Source: Streptomyces sp. 840.1
Lineage (GTDB): Bacteria; Actinomycetota; Actinomycetes; Streptomycetales; Streptomycetaceae
Assembly: GCF_003751445.1 (NCBI RefSeq)
Contig: NZ_RJUU01000002.1
Span: 372,001-436,000 of the forward strand
Reading direction: 5' to 3'
DNA: 64,000 nt
Positions 7,129-16,231 of the stretch are shown piece after piece. The translations under genes and the position numbers were made by a program. The notes under the pieces are model-generated. The model made no database searches, was not told the DNA's origin, and saw only the letters and a program-made list of their open reading frames with translations. Positions within the stretch are counted from its first letter, which is position 1. The number at the start of each line of letters is the position of its first letter.

Positions 7129-8396
7129 TGCACCGGCCGATGGACGAGTCCGCCGACGGAGACACCCCGTCAGCCGTACGGCCACACCCCACCGAACCAC
7201 CCGGGCTCCGCCCCGCCGGCCCCGCCGGAAACCTCCCCGACCCCGCCCGGGTGGACCCCGCGGTGCTCGCGGCCCTGCTCGCCCGGCACGGCTGGCGGCG
7301 ACGCGGCGGGGCCGCCGGACGCTACAGCCGCTGGACCCCGCCCGGACCGCCCGCCACCGGCGGCGGCGCCACCAGCCTGCTCGTCCCCGGCACCGGCGCC
7401 TTCCCGGACAGCGAGGACCTGCTGGGCGAGGCGCTGACCGCGCTGGCCCGCAGCGCGGCGCCCTCCGCCCGCGACATCCTCGTCTCCCTCGCCGTCCCGA
7501 GCGACGAGGTCCGCTGGTGGCGCGAGGCCCCCGAACCCGCCGCGGGCGCCGTCGGCGCGGCCAGCTGGACCGGGGCCGAACAGCTGCACGGAGCGGCCCG
7601 GCAGATCCTGCTCGCCGGCGCCCTCGCGGTCCGCGGCCGGGCCGGCTACCACGGCGCCCGGCACCGGCGGCGGGCCCTCGCAGCCCTCGACGGCATCCTG
7701 GTCGGGCCCGCACCCGGTGGCCGCGACCTCACCGCGTTCGTCCCCGTCGAGACCGGCCGGCCGGTCGCCGTCCGGCTCCACCACGCCCTGCACGCCACCC
7801 GGGAGGCCGTCGACTACCAGCGGGCCACCGGCGGCATGGATGCCTTCGACAGCGCCGTCGCGGCGGGCGTCAGCCGCGAGCTGACCGAGGCCGTCATCGC
7901 CCTCGTCCGGGGCTCCGAGGGAGCCGGGATCGCCCTGGAGTGGGCGCCCGCCGCAGGCACCCCCGACGGCTGCCCGGCGCGCCCCGAACCGGTGGAGTTC
8001 TCCCCGGGCGACCTGCCCGCGCTGCGCCGGGCGGGCGCCCGCTACCTCCGGGACGAACCCGCGGTCGCCGTGGGCATCACCGGCGCCGTCGTACGGCTGC
8101 GCCGCTCGGGGCCGCGCGGCGCCGGGATCGTACGGCTGCGGGTGCTGGCGGGCGCGGAGGTCCCGCACGTGCGCCTTGAGCTCGACGAGGAGGCGTACCG
8201 GATCGCGGGCCACGCCCATCTGGTGGGGCTGCCGGTACGGGTGGAGGGCCGGCTGGAGAGCCGGGGCGGCTTCCGGCGGCTGACCAGGACCTCGCAGGTG
8301 GTGCCGGTGCAGGTCGACGAGGCGGAACGGGACCGGCTGATGAAGTCCCTCCAGGAGAACGTCGACTATTTCGAGGAGGCGTGTGCGGGGGAGTAG
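7128..8396 (+). CDS. Conserved hypothetical protein coupled to the DUF4365 gene
   Basis: A 422-residue protein that I do not recognise. It has a proline-rich N terminus (about 45 residues), a region with a winged-helix-like beginning (DPAVLAALLARHGWRRRGGAAGRYSRW), a middle alpha/beta part and a C-terminal half rich in arginine and beta-strand pattern (AVAVGITGAVVRLRRSG, YRIAGHAHLVGLPVRVEGRLESRGG). There are no membrane segments and no signal peptide. The ATG at 7128 has a perfect AGGAGGG site eight bases upstream and overlaps the stop of the DUF4365 gene by one base. The pairing suggests a joint function with the predicted nuclease. It ends about 100 bases before thrS. Confidence 0.7.
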   Translation: MHRPMDESADGDTPSAVRPHPTEPPGLRPAGPAGNLPDPARVDPAVLAALLARHGWRRRGGAAGRYSRWTPPGPPATGGGATSLLVPGTGAFPDSEDLLGEALTALARSAAPSARDILVSLAVPSDEVRWWREAPEPAAGAVGAASWTGAEQLHGAARQILLAGALAVRGRAGYHGARHRRRALAALDGILVGPAPGGRDLTAFVPVETGRPVAVRLHHALHATREAVDYQRATGGMDAFDSAVAAGVSRELTEAVIALVRGSEGAGIALEWAPAAGTPDGCPARPEPVEFSPGDLPALRRAGARYLRDEPAVAVGITGAVVRLRRSGPRGAGIVRLRVLAGAEVPHVRLELDEEAYRIAGHAHLVGLPVRVEGRLESRGGFRRLTRTSQVVPVQVDEAERDRLMKSLQENVDYFEEACAGE

Positions 8397-8499
8397 GGGT
8401 CGCGGGCGGCCCATTTCGCTAAGGGGGCCGTCGGCTCGGTAGCATTCCCATTGCGTACGCCATGTGAATGCGGCGCAGCCCCTGAGTCAGGAGAGACCG

Positions 8500-10476
8500 G
8501 TGTCAGACGTCCGTGTGACCATCCAACGCGATTCCGAGCGGGAAGAGCGCGTGGTGACGACGGGCACTACGGCAGCCGAGCTCTTCCCCGGCGAGCGCAC
8601 CGTCGTCGCCGCCCGCATCGCCGGCGAGCTGAAGGACCTCGCGTACGTCGTCGCCGACGGCGAGACCGTCGAGCCCGTCCTGATCTCGTCCGAGGACGGC
8701 CTCAACATCCTGCGGCACTCCACCGCGCACGTCATGGCGCAGGCCGTGCAGGAGCTGCACCCCGAGGCCAAGCTCGGCATCGGCCCGCCGGTCAAGGACG
8801 GCTTCTACTACGACTTCGACGTCGAGAAGCCGTTCACGCCCGAGGACCTCAAGGCCATCGAGAAGAAGATGCAGGAGATCCAGAAGCGGGGCCAGAAGTT
8901 CTCCCGCCGGGTCGTGACGGACGAGGCGGCCCGCGAGGAGCTGGCCGACGAGCCGTACAAGCTGGAGCTCATCGGCATCAAGGGCTCCGCCTCCACGGAC
9001 GACGGCGCGGACGTCGAGGTGGGCGGCGGCGAGCTGACCATCTACGACAACCTCGATCCGAAGACCGGCGACCTGTGCTGGAAGGACCTCTGCCGGGGCC
9101 CGCACCTGCCGACCACCCGGTTCATCCCGGCGTTCAAGCTGATGCGCAACGCGGCCGCCTACTGGCGCGGCAGCGAGAAGAACCCGATGCTCCAGCGCAT
9201 CTACGGCACCGCCTGGCCCACCAAGGACGAGCTGAAGGCGCACCTGGAGTTCCTGGAGGAGGCCGCCAAGCGCGACCACCGCAAGCTCGGCAGCGAACTG
9301 GACCTTTTCTCCTTCCCGGACGAGATCGGCCCCGGCCTCGCCGTCTTCCACCCCAAGGGCGGCGTCATCCGCCGGGCCATGGAGGACTACTCGCGCCGCC
9401 GCCACGAGGAGGAGGGCTACGAGTTCGTCTACTCGCCGCACGCCACCAAGGGCAAGCTCTTCGAGAAGTCCGGCCACCTGGACTGGTACGCCGACGGCAT
9501 GTACCCGCCCATGCAGCTCGACGACGGGGTGGACTACTACCTCAAGCCGATGAACTGCCCGATGCACAACCTGATCTTCGACGCGCGCGGCCGCTCCTAC
9601 CGCGAACTGCCGCTGCGCCTCTTCGAGTTCGGCACCGTGTACCGGTACGAGAAGTCGGGCGTGGTGCACGGCCTGACCCGCTCGCGCGGCTTCACGCAGG
9701 ACGACGCGCACATCTACTGCACCCGTGAGCAGATGGCCGACGAGCTGGACCGGACGCTGACCTTCGTCCTGAACCTGCTCCGCGACTACGGTCTGACCGA
9801 CTTCTACCTGGAGCTGTCCACCAAGGACCCGGAGAAGTTCGTCGGCGAGGACGAGACCTGGGAAGAGGCCACCGAGACGCTGCGCGTGGTCGCCGAGAAG
9901 CAGGGGCTGCCGCTGGTCCCGGACCCGGGCGGCGCCGCGTTCTACGGCCCGAAGATCTCCGTGCAGTGCAAGGACGCCATCGGCCGCACCTGGCAGATGT
10001 CGACCATCCAGCTCGACTTCAACCTGCCGGAGCGCTTCGACCTGGAGTACACCGGACCCGACGGCACCAAGCAGCGCCCGGTGATGATCCACCGCGCCCT
10101 GTTCGGCTCCATCGAGCGCTTCTTCGCGGTGCTGCTCGAGCACTACGCGGGTGCGTTCCCGGTGTGGCTGGCCCCGGTGCAGGCGGTCGGCATCCCGATC
10201 GGCGACGCGCACATCCCGTACCTCCAGGAGTTCGCGGCCAAGGCCCGTAAGCAGGGGCTGCGGGTCGACGTGGACGCCTCGTCGGACCGGATGCAGAAGA
10301 AGATCCGCAACCAGCAGCGCGCGAAGGTCCCCTTCATGATCATCGCGGGCGACGAGGACATGGCCAACGGCGCCGTCTCCTTCCGGTACCGCGACGGTTC
10401 GCAGGAGAACGGCATCCTGGTCGAGGACGCCATCGCCAAGATCGCTAAGGCCGTCGAGGACCGCGTCCAGGTCTGA
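8500..10476 (+). CDS. thrS: Threonyl-tRNA synthetase
   Basis: A 658-residue class II aminoacyl-tRNA synthetase that charges tRNA-Thr. Domain order is complete: TGS (about 1-65, starting [15 protein letters not shown]), the N2 editing domain with the [11 protein letters not shown] motif, the catalytic core with CRGPHLP and the zinc-binding MNCPMH sequence, and the C-terminal anticodon-binding domain ([17 protein letters not shown]). The GTG at 8500 is preferred because AGGAGAG lies five to ten bases upstream; an in-frame GTG at 8464 would add 12 residues. A TAGCAT box at 8440-8445 may be part of its promoter. The gene is followed by a strong hairpin shared with the convergent channel gene. Confidence 0.98.
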   Translation: MSDVRVTIQRDSEREERVVTTGTTAAELFPGERTVVAARIAGELKDLAYVVADGETVEPVLISSEDGLNILRHSTAHVMAQAVQELHPEAKLGIGPPVKDGFYYDFDVEKPFTPEDLKAIEKKMQEIQKRGQKFSRRVVTDEAAREELADEPYKLELIGIKGSASTDDGADVEVGGGELTIYDNLDPKTGDLCWKDLCRGPHLPTTRFIPAFKLMRNAAAYWRGSEKNPMLQRIYGTAWPTKDELKAHLEFLEEAAKRDHRKLGSELDLFSFPDEIGPGLAVFHPKGGVIRRAMEDYSRRRHEEEGYEFVYSPHATKGKLFEKSGHLDWYADGMYPPMQLDDGVDYYLKPMNCPMHNLIFDARGRSYRELPLRLFEFGTVYRYEKSGVVHGLTRSRGFTQDDAHIYCTREQMADELDRTLTFVLNLLRDYGLTDFYLELSTKDPEKFVGEDETWEEATETLRVVAEKQGLPLVPDPGGAAFYGPKISVQCKDAIGRTWQMSTIQLDFNLPERFDLEYTGPDGTKQRPVMIHRALFGSIERFFAVLLEHYAGAFPVWLAPVQAVGIPIGDAHIPYLQEFAAKARKQGLRVDVDASSDRMQKKIRNQQRAKVPFMIIAGDEDMANGAVSFRYRDGSQENGILVEDAIAKIAKAVEDRVQV

Positions 10477-10487
10477 GCGGTCGGCAC

Positions 10488-10526
10488 AGGGGCCCCCGGC
10501 GAGCTATCCGGCCGCCGGGGGCCCCT
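10488..10526. terminator. Bidirectional hairpin between thrS and the ion-channel gene
   Basis: Perfect 13-bp arms AGGGGCCCCCGGC (10488-10500) and its complement (10514-10526) with a 13-base loop. The right arm lies inside the last codons of the convergent channel gene (stop at 10504-10506), so the hairpin is shared by both transcripts. Confidence 0.85.
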
Positions 10527-11181
10527 TCTCGTCCTCCCGCCGGAACGACTGGATCAGCCACGACGAGAACGAGCCCGTGACCGCCCCCAGCAGCGCCAGC
10601 CCGCAGACCATCAGGCACGCCGCCACCACCCGGCCTCCCGGTGTCACCGGTACGGCGTCCCCGTACCCCACCGTCGTGAGCGTCGCGCACGCCCACCAGA
10701 CCGCGTCGCCGAAGGTCCGGATCGACGTGCCCGGGGCATCGCGCTCCAGGCGGTAGACGGCCAGGGCGGCCGAGACGCCCAGGAGCAGCGAGGTCATTCC
10801 GGCGTACGACATCACGCGTGCGTACAGGCTGAGCCGGGGCTCGTCGCGGCGCTTCTGGACGGCCGTGTAGACCTGGACCATCCGCAGCGGCCGCAGCAGC
10901 GGAAGGATGAGCACCAGCGTGTCCAGCCAGTGCGCCCGGACGAAGCGGTGGCCGAGACCGCTGAGCCGGATCCTGACCGCGTAGTCGACGACGAAGAGCA
11001 GCCAGGTGAAGCCCACCAGGGCCAGCGAGATGTCGCGCCAGGGCTCGGCGTCGCGCGGGGCCAGGACCCGGGCCGCGTAGCCGAGCAGGAACAGCATCGA
11101 GGCGACGAAGAGCGGTGCCTCGGCGCGCTCCTCCCACCGGGTCAGTGCCGGAGTGGACCGGGCTGTGGTGCGGTCGCTCAT
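10504..11181 (-). CDS. Voltage-gated-type potassium channel
   Basis: A 225-residue membrane protein with a K+ channel pore. The selectivity filter TTVGYGD (169-175) sits between a pore helix (DAVWWACATLT) and the last membrane segment (RVVAACLMVCGLALLGAVTGSF). N-terminal hydrophobic segments (about 24-40, 51-69, 87-98, 122-142) and an arginine-containing stretch (PLLRPLRMVQVY) look like a reduced voltage-sensor domain. It should assemble as a tetramer in the cytoplasmic membrane and conduct K+. The ATG at 11181 begins MSDRTTARST. The C-terminal tail is only about 20 residues, so no RCK ligand-binding domain is present. It is convergent with thrS and divergent from the HIT gene. Confidence 0.9.
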   Translation of the reverse strand: MSDRTTARSTPALTRWEERAEAPLFVASMLFLLGYAARVLAPRDAEPWRDISLALVGFTWLLFVVDYAVRIRLSGLGHRFVRAHWLDTLVLILPLLRPLRMVQVYTAVQKRRDEPRLSLYARVMSYAGMTSLLLGVSAALAVYRLERDAPGTSIRTFGDAVWWACATLTTVGYGDAVPVTPGGRVVAACLMVCGLALLGAVTGSFSSWLIQSFRREDEKGPPAAG

Positions 11182-11259
11182 CGGCCAAGCATCGCGGTGC
11201 GGGAACCGGTCCGGCCCCGGCGACACGCGTCGCACGGGGTAAGCAATATGCTGATCGGC

Positions 11260-11805
11260 ATGACGAGTGAGCCGGAGCAGCAGATCGGAGTGGGGACGCC
11301 CGACGCGTTCCAGCGCCTGTGGACGCCCCACCGGATGGCGTACATCCAGGGCGAGAACAAGCCGACCGGTCCGGAGGCCGGCGACGGCTGTCCGTTCTGT
11401 GCCATTCCGTCGATGTCGGACGAGGACGGGCTCGTCGTGGCGCGCGGTGAGCAGGTCTACGCCGTGCTGAACCTGTACCCGTACAACGGTGGCCACCTGA
11501 TGGTGGTGCCCTACCGGCACGTCGCGGACTACACCGAGCTGGACGGCCCGGAGACGGCCGAGCTGGCCGATTTCACCAAGCGGGCGATGACCGCGCTGCG
11601 TGCGGCGTCGGGTGCGCACGGTTTCAATATCGGGATGAACCAGGGCGCGGTGGCCGGTGCCGGTATCGCCGCGCACCTGCACCAGCACCTGGTGCCCCGC
11701 TGGGGCGGTGACACCAACTTCATGCCGGTGGTGGGCCACACCAAGGTGCTGCCGCAGTTGCTGGCGGACACCCGGAAGATGCTGGCCGACGCCTGGCCGG
11801 TCTGA
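11260..11805 (+). CDS. HIT-family nucleotide hydrolase/transferase
   Basis: A 181-residue histidine-triad protein. The catalytic signature H139-L-H141-Q-H143-L is intact, with the middle region NLYPYNGGHLMVVPYRH typical of the AP4A phosphorylase-like HIT branch, and two cysteines (C44 and C47) in GCPFC that often bind zinc in this branch. These enzymes cleave the alpha-phosphate of nucleotides or dinucleoside polyphosphates. The ATG at 11260 is taken as start; an ATG at 11248 would add four residues, and neither has a strong ribosome site. The gene ends in a textbook terminator and is convergent with the unknown membrane gene on its right. Confidence 0.93.
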   Translation: MTSEPEQQIGVGTPDAFQRLWTPHRMAYIQGENKPTGPEAGDGCPFCAIPSMSDEDGLVVARGEQVYAVLNLYPYNGGHLMVVPYRHVADYTELDGPETAELADFTKRAMTALRAASGAHGFNIGMNQGAVAGAGIAAHLHQHLVPRWGGDTNFMPVVGHTKVLPQLLADTRKMLADAWPV

Positions 11806-11821
11806 GCAGGCCGGTCCGTGC

Positions 11822-11856
11822 GGGGCGCCCCGGTGGAACGGGGGCGCCCCTTTTTT
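11822..11856 (+). terminator. Rho-independent terminator after HIT gene
   Basis: Two GGGGCGCCCC arms (11822-11831 and 11841-11850), self-complementary over 10 bp, with a nine-base loop and a run of six T (11851-11856). This is the only canonical T-tract terminator I noticed in the window. Confidence 0.95.
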
Positions 11857-11887
11857 CGCCGGGCGGACGGGGCCTTCAGAACACGTC

Positions 11888-13558
11888 CTAGGCGTCGTAC
11901 AGGTCGGCCTTGCGCGGCGAGGGGTCCTGGACCATGCCGCTCAGTATCGACGAGCGGTTCCCGAAGCGTTCGGTGTCGACACCGTTCTCGTCGAGCACCT
12001 TGATGACGGCGCTGTGCACCACGCGCAGGACGGGGGTGGCCGCGCGCATCGCGTCGTCCGCCATGAAGCGGTGGCGCCAGGGCTTCTCGGCCCAGGCGTG
12101 CCGCAGCCCGAAGGGTTCCGGCAGGGCGATCTTGCCGCCGAGGTAGTCGAGCAGCGGCGGGTACCAGGTGAACGGGGCGCGCAGGGCGAGGCGGACGACC
12201 TCGCTGGACTCGACCAGCGCCAGCGTTATGTCGCGGGTCTCCCAGAACTTCACGGTCTTGTTGACCGTCCTCTTCTTGGCGGCGGGTTTGCTCGTGAAGA
12301 GCGAGTGGACCGGGCCGAGGGCGTGCCCGGTGACCTCGATGCGCAGGGTCTCGAAGAGCACGGTGACGGTGATCATCATGGTGATCACCAACTGGCCGTC
12401 CCAGAGGGTGAACTGCACGCCGAGGTAGTGGCGGTCGCCGCTGCCGAACTGCTGCTGGTTGCAGATCCGCTGTATCTCGTGGGGCTTCACCTGGAAGGTG
12501 GCGACGTCCTCGCCCTCAGGGCGGGAGACCGAGCCGGCGTTCTCGCCGACGGCCGACACGATCCAGTGGGTCACCGACGGCTTGGGGAAGCCGCCCGTGT
12601 TCAGCGGGCCGCGCTCCAGCATCTTGAGCTGGTCGTGGATGACCCGGATCAGATCCCAGCTGCGGAACTGGTGGAACTCCTTGCCGGGGTCCTTGGACAC
12701 GAGGTCCTCGGCGAGCTGCCAGCTGCCCCAGCGGGTGCCCATGCCGAGGATGCCCTTGGGGCCGGCGTAGAAGACCGAATTGGACTGCTGTTCGGCCGAA
12801 AGCTTCTCCAGGCCCTGCCGGAGAGCCTCCCGGGCGGTCTCGCTCGGGTTCTTCGGTACGGCTTCGGGGATCTTGGCGACGACACCGCCGCCGGAGAGGA
12901 GCCCCTCCCAGCGGGCGCGCATGTCCTGGGCGGAGGCTTCCGCGATCCGCTTGGCGATCAGCCATCCGATGACCGGGGCAATGACCATCGCCCGTACGTA
13001 GAGCCCCAGGAATCCGGTGAGGGGCATCTTGATCAGGAAGTACACCGCGACGATCCCGATGACCGGCAACACGATGCTGCCGAGGACGGAGAGCACCTTG
13101 TCCTTCGTCTTGGCGAGGATGTCGCGCAGCCGGAAGGCGATGACCCACAGCAGCATTCCGGGCAGGAAGAGGAAGCCGAAGACCGCCGTCACGACGGTGA
13201 GTTTGGTGTCGCGTGCCTTGCGGAGCCGCGAGGCGGACAGGCAGTGCTCGACGACGGTCTGAGGGTCGCTGCCGAAGGACTGGATGAGTGCACCGCGGGC
13301 TCCGCCCAGCGTGCGCTCCTGAACGGCGCGGGAGAAGGCCTCGCCCAGGTTGGGCTTGAAGTAGTCGGACTTGATGAACTTGGACCGGCCGGCCTTCACC
13401 TCGGACTTGTGCCACTCGCTGTTGGCCTTGAGGATCTCGTCCACCGGGCTGTCGCGGTACGCGGCAGAGGCGAGGGCGTTGGTCGCCACCGCCGCTCCCG
13501 CAGCTCCCTGGAGTGGAATCTGCGCTCCGGGAGAGAAATCGAATCCGTCGTTGGCCAC
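11888..13558 (-). CDS. Conserved hypothetical membrane protein
   Basis: A 556-residue protein of unknown function. The GTG at 13558 (ANDGFDFSPGAQIPLQG) follows a purine-rich GGGGGCGA site. Residues 1-115 are soluble; two or three hydrophobic segments follow (LTVVTAVFGFLFLPGMLLWVI, then VLGSIVLPVIGIVAVYFLI and LYVRAMVIAPVIGWLIA), and a long C-terminal half of about 340 residues contains further hydrophobic strands (GQLVITMMITVTVLFETL) that look like a soluble domain rather than transmembrane helices. No catalytic motif is recognised. Upstream of its start lie a palindrome and two DnaA-box-like sites. It is convergent with the HIT gene. Confidence 0.75.
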   Translation of the reverse strand: MANDGFDFSPGAQIPLQGAAGAAVATNALASAAYRDSPVDEILKANSEWHKSEVKAGRSKFIKSDYFKPNLGEAFSRAVQERTLGGARGALIQSFGSDPQTVVEHCLSASRLRKARDTKLTVVTAVFGFLFLPGMLLWVIAFRLRDILAKTKDKVLSVLGSIVLPVIGIVAVYFLIKMPLTGFLGLYVRAMVIAPVIGWLIAKRIAEASAQDMRARWEGLLSGGGVVAKIPEAVPKNPSETAREALRQGLEKLSAEQQSNSVFYAGPKGILGMGTRWGSWQLAEDLVSKDPGKEFHQFRSWDLIRVIHDQLKMLERGPLNTGGFPKPSVTHWIVSAVGENAGSVSRPEGEDVATFQVKPHEIQRICNQQQFGSGDRHYLGVQFTLWDGQLVITMMITVTVLFETLRIEVTGHALGPVHSLFTSKPAAKKRTVNKTVKFWETRDITLALVESSEVVRLALRAPFTWYPPLLDYLGGKIALPEPFGLRHAWAEKPWRHRFMADDAMRAATPVLRVVHSAVIKVLDENGVDTERFGNRSSILSGMVQDPSPRKADLYDA

Positions 13559-13643
13559 TGTCGCCCCCACTCGCCCGCCAAGAAACCGCTCCTGCGGCTG
13601 TTTCCCAACTGCCGTGCCCGGCACACTTTCTGAGCTGGGACCA

Positions 13644-13670
13644 CAGCGTATCGTCCGAATCGATACGCTG
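13644..13670. promoter_or_regulatory. Perfect 10-bp inverted repeat, candidate operator
   Basis: CAGCGTATCG (13644-13653), seven-base spacer, CGATACGCTG (13661-13670). It sits about 85 bases upstream of the membrane gene start and 45 bases from the end of the EF-G-like gene, a good place for a repressor site or a promoter-overlapping operator. Confidence 0.55.
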
Positions 13671-13678
13671 TCCGGCCC

Positions 13679-13697
13679 TGTGGACAACCGTGGACAA
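13679..13697 (-). promoter_or_regulatory. Pair of DnaA-box-like sites
   Basis: Read on the minus strand, 13679-13687 is TTGTCCACA, the Streptomyces consensus DnaA box, and 13689-13697 is TTGTCCACG, one base off. The two share a 10-bp periodic direct repeat (GTGGACAACC twice), putting both boxes on the same helix face. They lie in the upstream region of the unknown membrane gene (start 13558). Confidence 0.55.
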
Positions 13698-13714
13698 CCG
13701 CGGGGCGTGGGGCG

Positions 13715-15940
13715 CTACGTGCCGTTCGCGGCGATGTGCTGTTCCTCGCGCATACGGTCCGACAGGTGTGCGGGCATGGCTTCGTGACGCGCGTACGCGC
13801 GGTCGAAGCGGCCGGTGCCGTGGGACAGCGAGCGCAGGTCGACGGCGTACCGGCCGATCTCCAGCTCCGGCACCTCCGCCCGTACGAGGGTGCGTCCCGG
13901 TCCGGACTGCTCGGTGCCGACCACCCGGCCGCGCCGGCCCGAGAGGTCGCTCATCACCGGGCCGACGCAGTCGTCGGGGACGAGGACGCTGATCTCGGCG
14001 ACGGGTTCGAGCAGCTGGATGCCGGTCTCCGAGGCGGCCTCGCGCAGGGCCAGGGCGCCGGCGGTCTGGAAGGCGGCGTCCGAGGAGTCCACGGAGTGGG
14101 ACTTCCCGTCCCGCAGGGTGACCCGCAGGTCGACCAGCGGGTGCCCGGTGGCGACGCCCCGGGCGGCCTGCGCGCGGACGCCCTTCTCGACGGACGGGAT
14201 GAACTGGCGCGGTACGGAGCCGCCGACCACCTTGTCGACGAACTCGATGCCGGACCCCGGCGGCAGGGGTTCGACGTCGATCTCGCAGATGGCGTACTGG
14301 CCGTGGCCGCCGGACTGTTTGACGTGCCTGCCGCGTCCGGTGGCCGGACCCGCGAACGTCTCACGCAGCGCGACCCGGTGCGGTACGGCGTCGACCTGGA
14401 CCCCGTACCGGCTGCGCAGCCGGTCGAGCGCCACGTCCAGCTGGGCCTCGCCGAGGCACCACAGGACCACCTGATGGGTGTCCGGGTTCTGCTCCAGGCG
14501 CATCGTGGGGTCCTCGGCGACGAGCCGTGCGAGGCCCTCGGAGAGCTTGTCCTCGTCCGCCTTGCCGTGCGCCTCGATGGCGAGCGGCAGCAACGGGTCG
14601 GGCATCGTCCAGGGCTCCATCAGCAGCGGATGGTCCGGGTCGGACAGGGTGTCGCCGGTCTCCGCGGTACCCAGCCGGGCGACACAGGCGAGGTCCCCGG
14701 CGATGCACTCGGTGAGCGGGCGCTGCTGTTTCCCGAAGGGGGCGGAGAGCGCGCCCACGCGGATCTCGGCCTCGTGGAAGGGGCGGTCCTCGTGGCCGGG
14801 GCCGGTGAGCCCGTGGCCGAACACGTGAACGGTGTCGTCGGCGCGCAGGGTGCCGGAGAACACCCGCACCAGGGAGAGCCGGCCGACATAGGGGTCGGAC
14901 GACGTCTTCACGACCTCGGCCACCAGCGGGCCCCCGGCGTCGCAGCCGAGGGCGGGGAGCGGGGCGCCGCGCAGGGTGGTGACGGCGGGCAGCGGGTGTT
15001 CGAGCGGGGTCGGGAAGCCGCCGGTGACCAGGTCGAGGAGTTCGACGGTGCCGACGCCCCGGTGGGCGCCCTCGGCGGCGGGGGCGGCGGCCAGGACCGG
15101 GTGGAAGGTGCCGCGTGCGACGGCGCGCTCCAGGTCGCCGATGAGTGTCGCTGTGTCGATGTCCCCGCCGGCCAGGTAGCGGTCCATCAGGGTCTCGTCC
15201 TCGCTCTCGGCGATGATCCCTTCGATGAGCCGGTTGCGGGCGTCGGTGAGCGGGGCCCGCTGGTCGTCGGCGGGCGGCTTCTCCGCCCGCTCGCCGCCGG
15301 AGTAGTCCAGGACGCGCTGGGTGAGCAGTCCGGTCAGCCCGGTCAGCGGGGCGTGGCCGTCGGGGCCCTCCGGGCCGCGCAGGGGCAGATAGAGCGGGAG
15401 CACGGCGTCCGGATCGTCGCCGCCGAACGTCTCGCCGCAGATCCGCGTCATGGCTTCGAACGAGGTGCGGGCGGTGTCGAGGTGGGTGACGACGATGGCG
15501 CGCGGCATGCCGACGGCGGCGCACTCCTCCCAGACGGCGCGGGTGGCGCCGGCCACGGCGTCGGCCTCCTGCGCGGCCGAGACGACGAAGAGGGCCGCGT
15601 CCGCCGCCCGCAGACCGGCCCTCAGTTCCCCGACGAAATCCGCGTACCCCGGGGTGTCCAGCAGGTTGATCTTGACCCCGCCCCATTCGACGGGGACCAC
15701 GGAGAGCTGTACGGAGCGCTGCCGGCGGTGCTCGATCCCGTCGTGGTCGGAGACCGTGCTGCCGTCCTCGACCCGGCCCGCCCGGCTGACCGCGCCCGCG
15801 GTCTGTGCGAGGGCCTCGACGAGGGTGGTCTTGCCCGAGCCGCTGTGGCCGACCAGTACCACGTTCCGTATGGAGGAGGGGTGGCCGGCCGCCGGCGCTC
15901 TTCCGGCGGCCCCGGTGTGTGCGTGTGCCTTGTCGCCCAT
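13715..15940 (-). CDS. EF-G-like translational GTPase (EF-G2 type)
   Basis: A 741-residue GTPase with elongation-factor-G architecture: P-loop GHSGSGKTTL near residues 31-40, the switch-II motif DTPGYADF, THLD in place of the usual NKxD base-recognition motif, domain II after about 280, and domains III-V with the C-terminal alpha/beta layout (GHGQYAICEIDVEPLPPG). The non-canonical G4 motif and overall length fit the actinobacterial EF-G2 branch, distinct from the housekeeping FusA next to rpsL; its cellular role is not settled. The ATG at 15940 has GGGAGG nine bases upstream. About 290 bases separate it from the divergent PIP-synthase gene; in that gap I see a CCGCCGCGGCGG palindrome but no clear operator. 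Confidence 0.88.
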   Translation of the reverse strand: MGDKAHAHTGAAGRAPAAGHPSSIRNVVLVGHSGSGKTTLVEALAQTAGAVSRAGRVEDGSTVSDHDGIEHRRQRSVQLSVVPVEWGGVKINLLDTPGYADFVGELRAGLRAADAALFVVSAAQEADAVAGATRAVWEECAAVGMPRAIVVTHLDTARTSFEAMTRICGETFGGDDPDAVLPLYLPLRGPEGPDGHAPLTGLTGLLTQRVLDYSGGERAEKPPADDQRAPLTDARNRLIEGIIAESEDETLMDRYLAGGDIDTATLIGDLERAVARGTFHPVLAAAPAAEGAHRGVGTVELLDLVTGGFPTPLEHPLPAVTTLRGAPLPALGCDAGGPLVAEVVKTSSDPYVGRLSLVRVFSGTLRADDTVHVFGHGLTGPGHEDRPFHEAEIRVGALSAPFGKQQRPLTECIAGDLACVARLGTAETGDTLSDPDHPLLMEPWTMPDPLLPLAIEAHGKADEDKLSEGLARLVAEDPTMRLEQNPDTHQVVLWCLGEAQLDVALDRLRSRYGVQVDAVPHRVALRETFAGPATGRGRHVKQSGGHGQYAICEIDVEPLPPGSGIEFVDKVVGGSVPRQFIPSVEKGVRAQAARGVATGHPLVDLRVTLRDGKSHSVDSSDAAFQTAGALALREAASETGIQLLEPVAEISVLVPDDCVGPVMSDLSGRRGRVVGTEQSGPGRTLVRAEVPELEIGRYAVDLRSLSHGTGRFDRAYARHEAMPAHLSDRMREEQHIAANGT

Positions 15941-16231
15941 GGTGCGTGCCTCCCAGGTGATGGCGCGGGGCGGGAGAACCGCCGGGCGCGGGGTGGGGAG
16001 TGGCTGCACGGGCAGAGGGGAGCCGCCGCGGCGGCTTCGGCGACGCCCGCGGTACTTCCGAGCTTTCCACTGTGTCCGGGTCCCGTCCATACGTCGCGCG
16101 CCGCTCCGCGATCCGGGCCGCCCGGCATGGCGGGCCGGGGTGCCCGGACGGTGGAGCGCGGCCGTCGTGACTACGATGGGTCAGCCGGTGGCCGATGGGG
16201 CCGCTCGGCCCACCGAACCCTCGGGAAGGCC

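Noticed and set aside
11657..13633. 658-aa plus-strand frame opposite the unknown membrane gene
   Set aside because: Mirror of the real minus-strand gene, with typical antisense composition (valine/leucine/glutamate/glycine from reversed codons).
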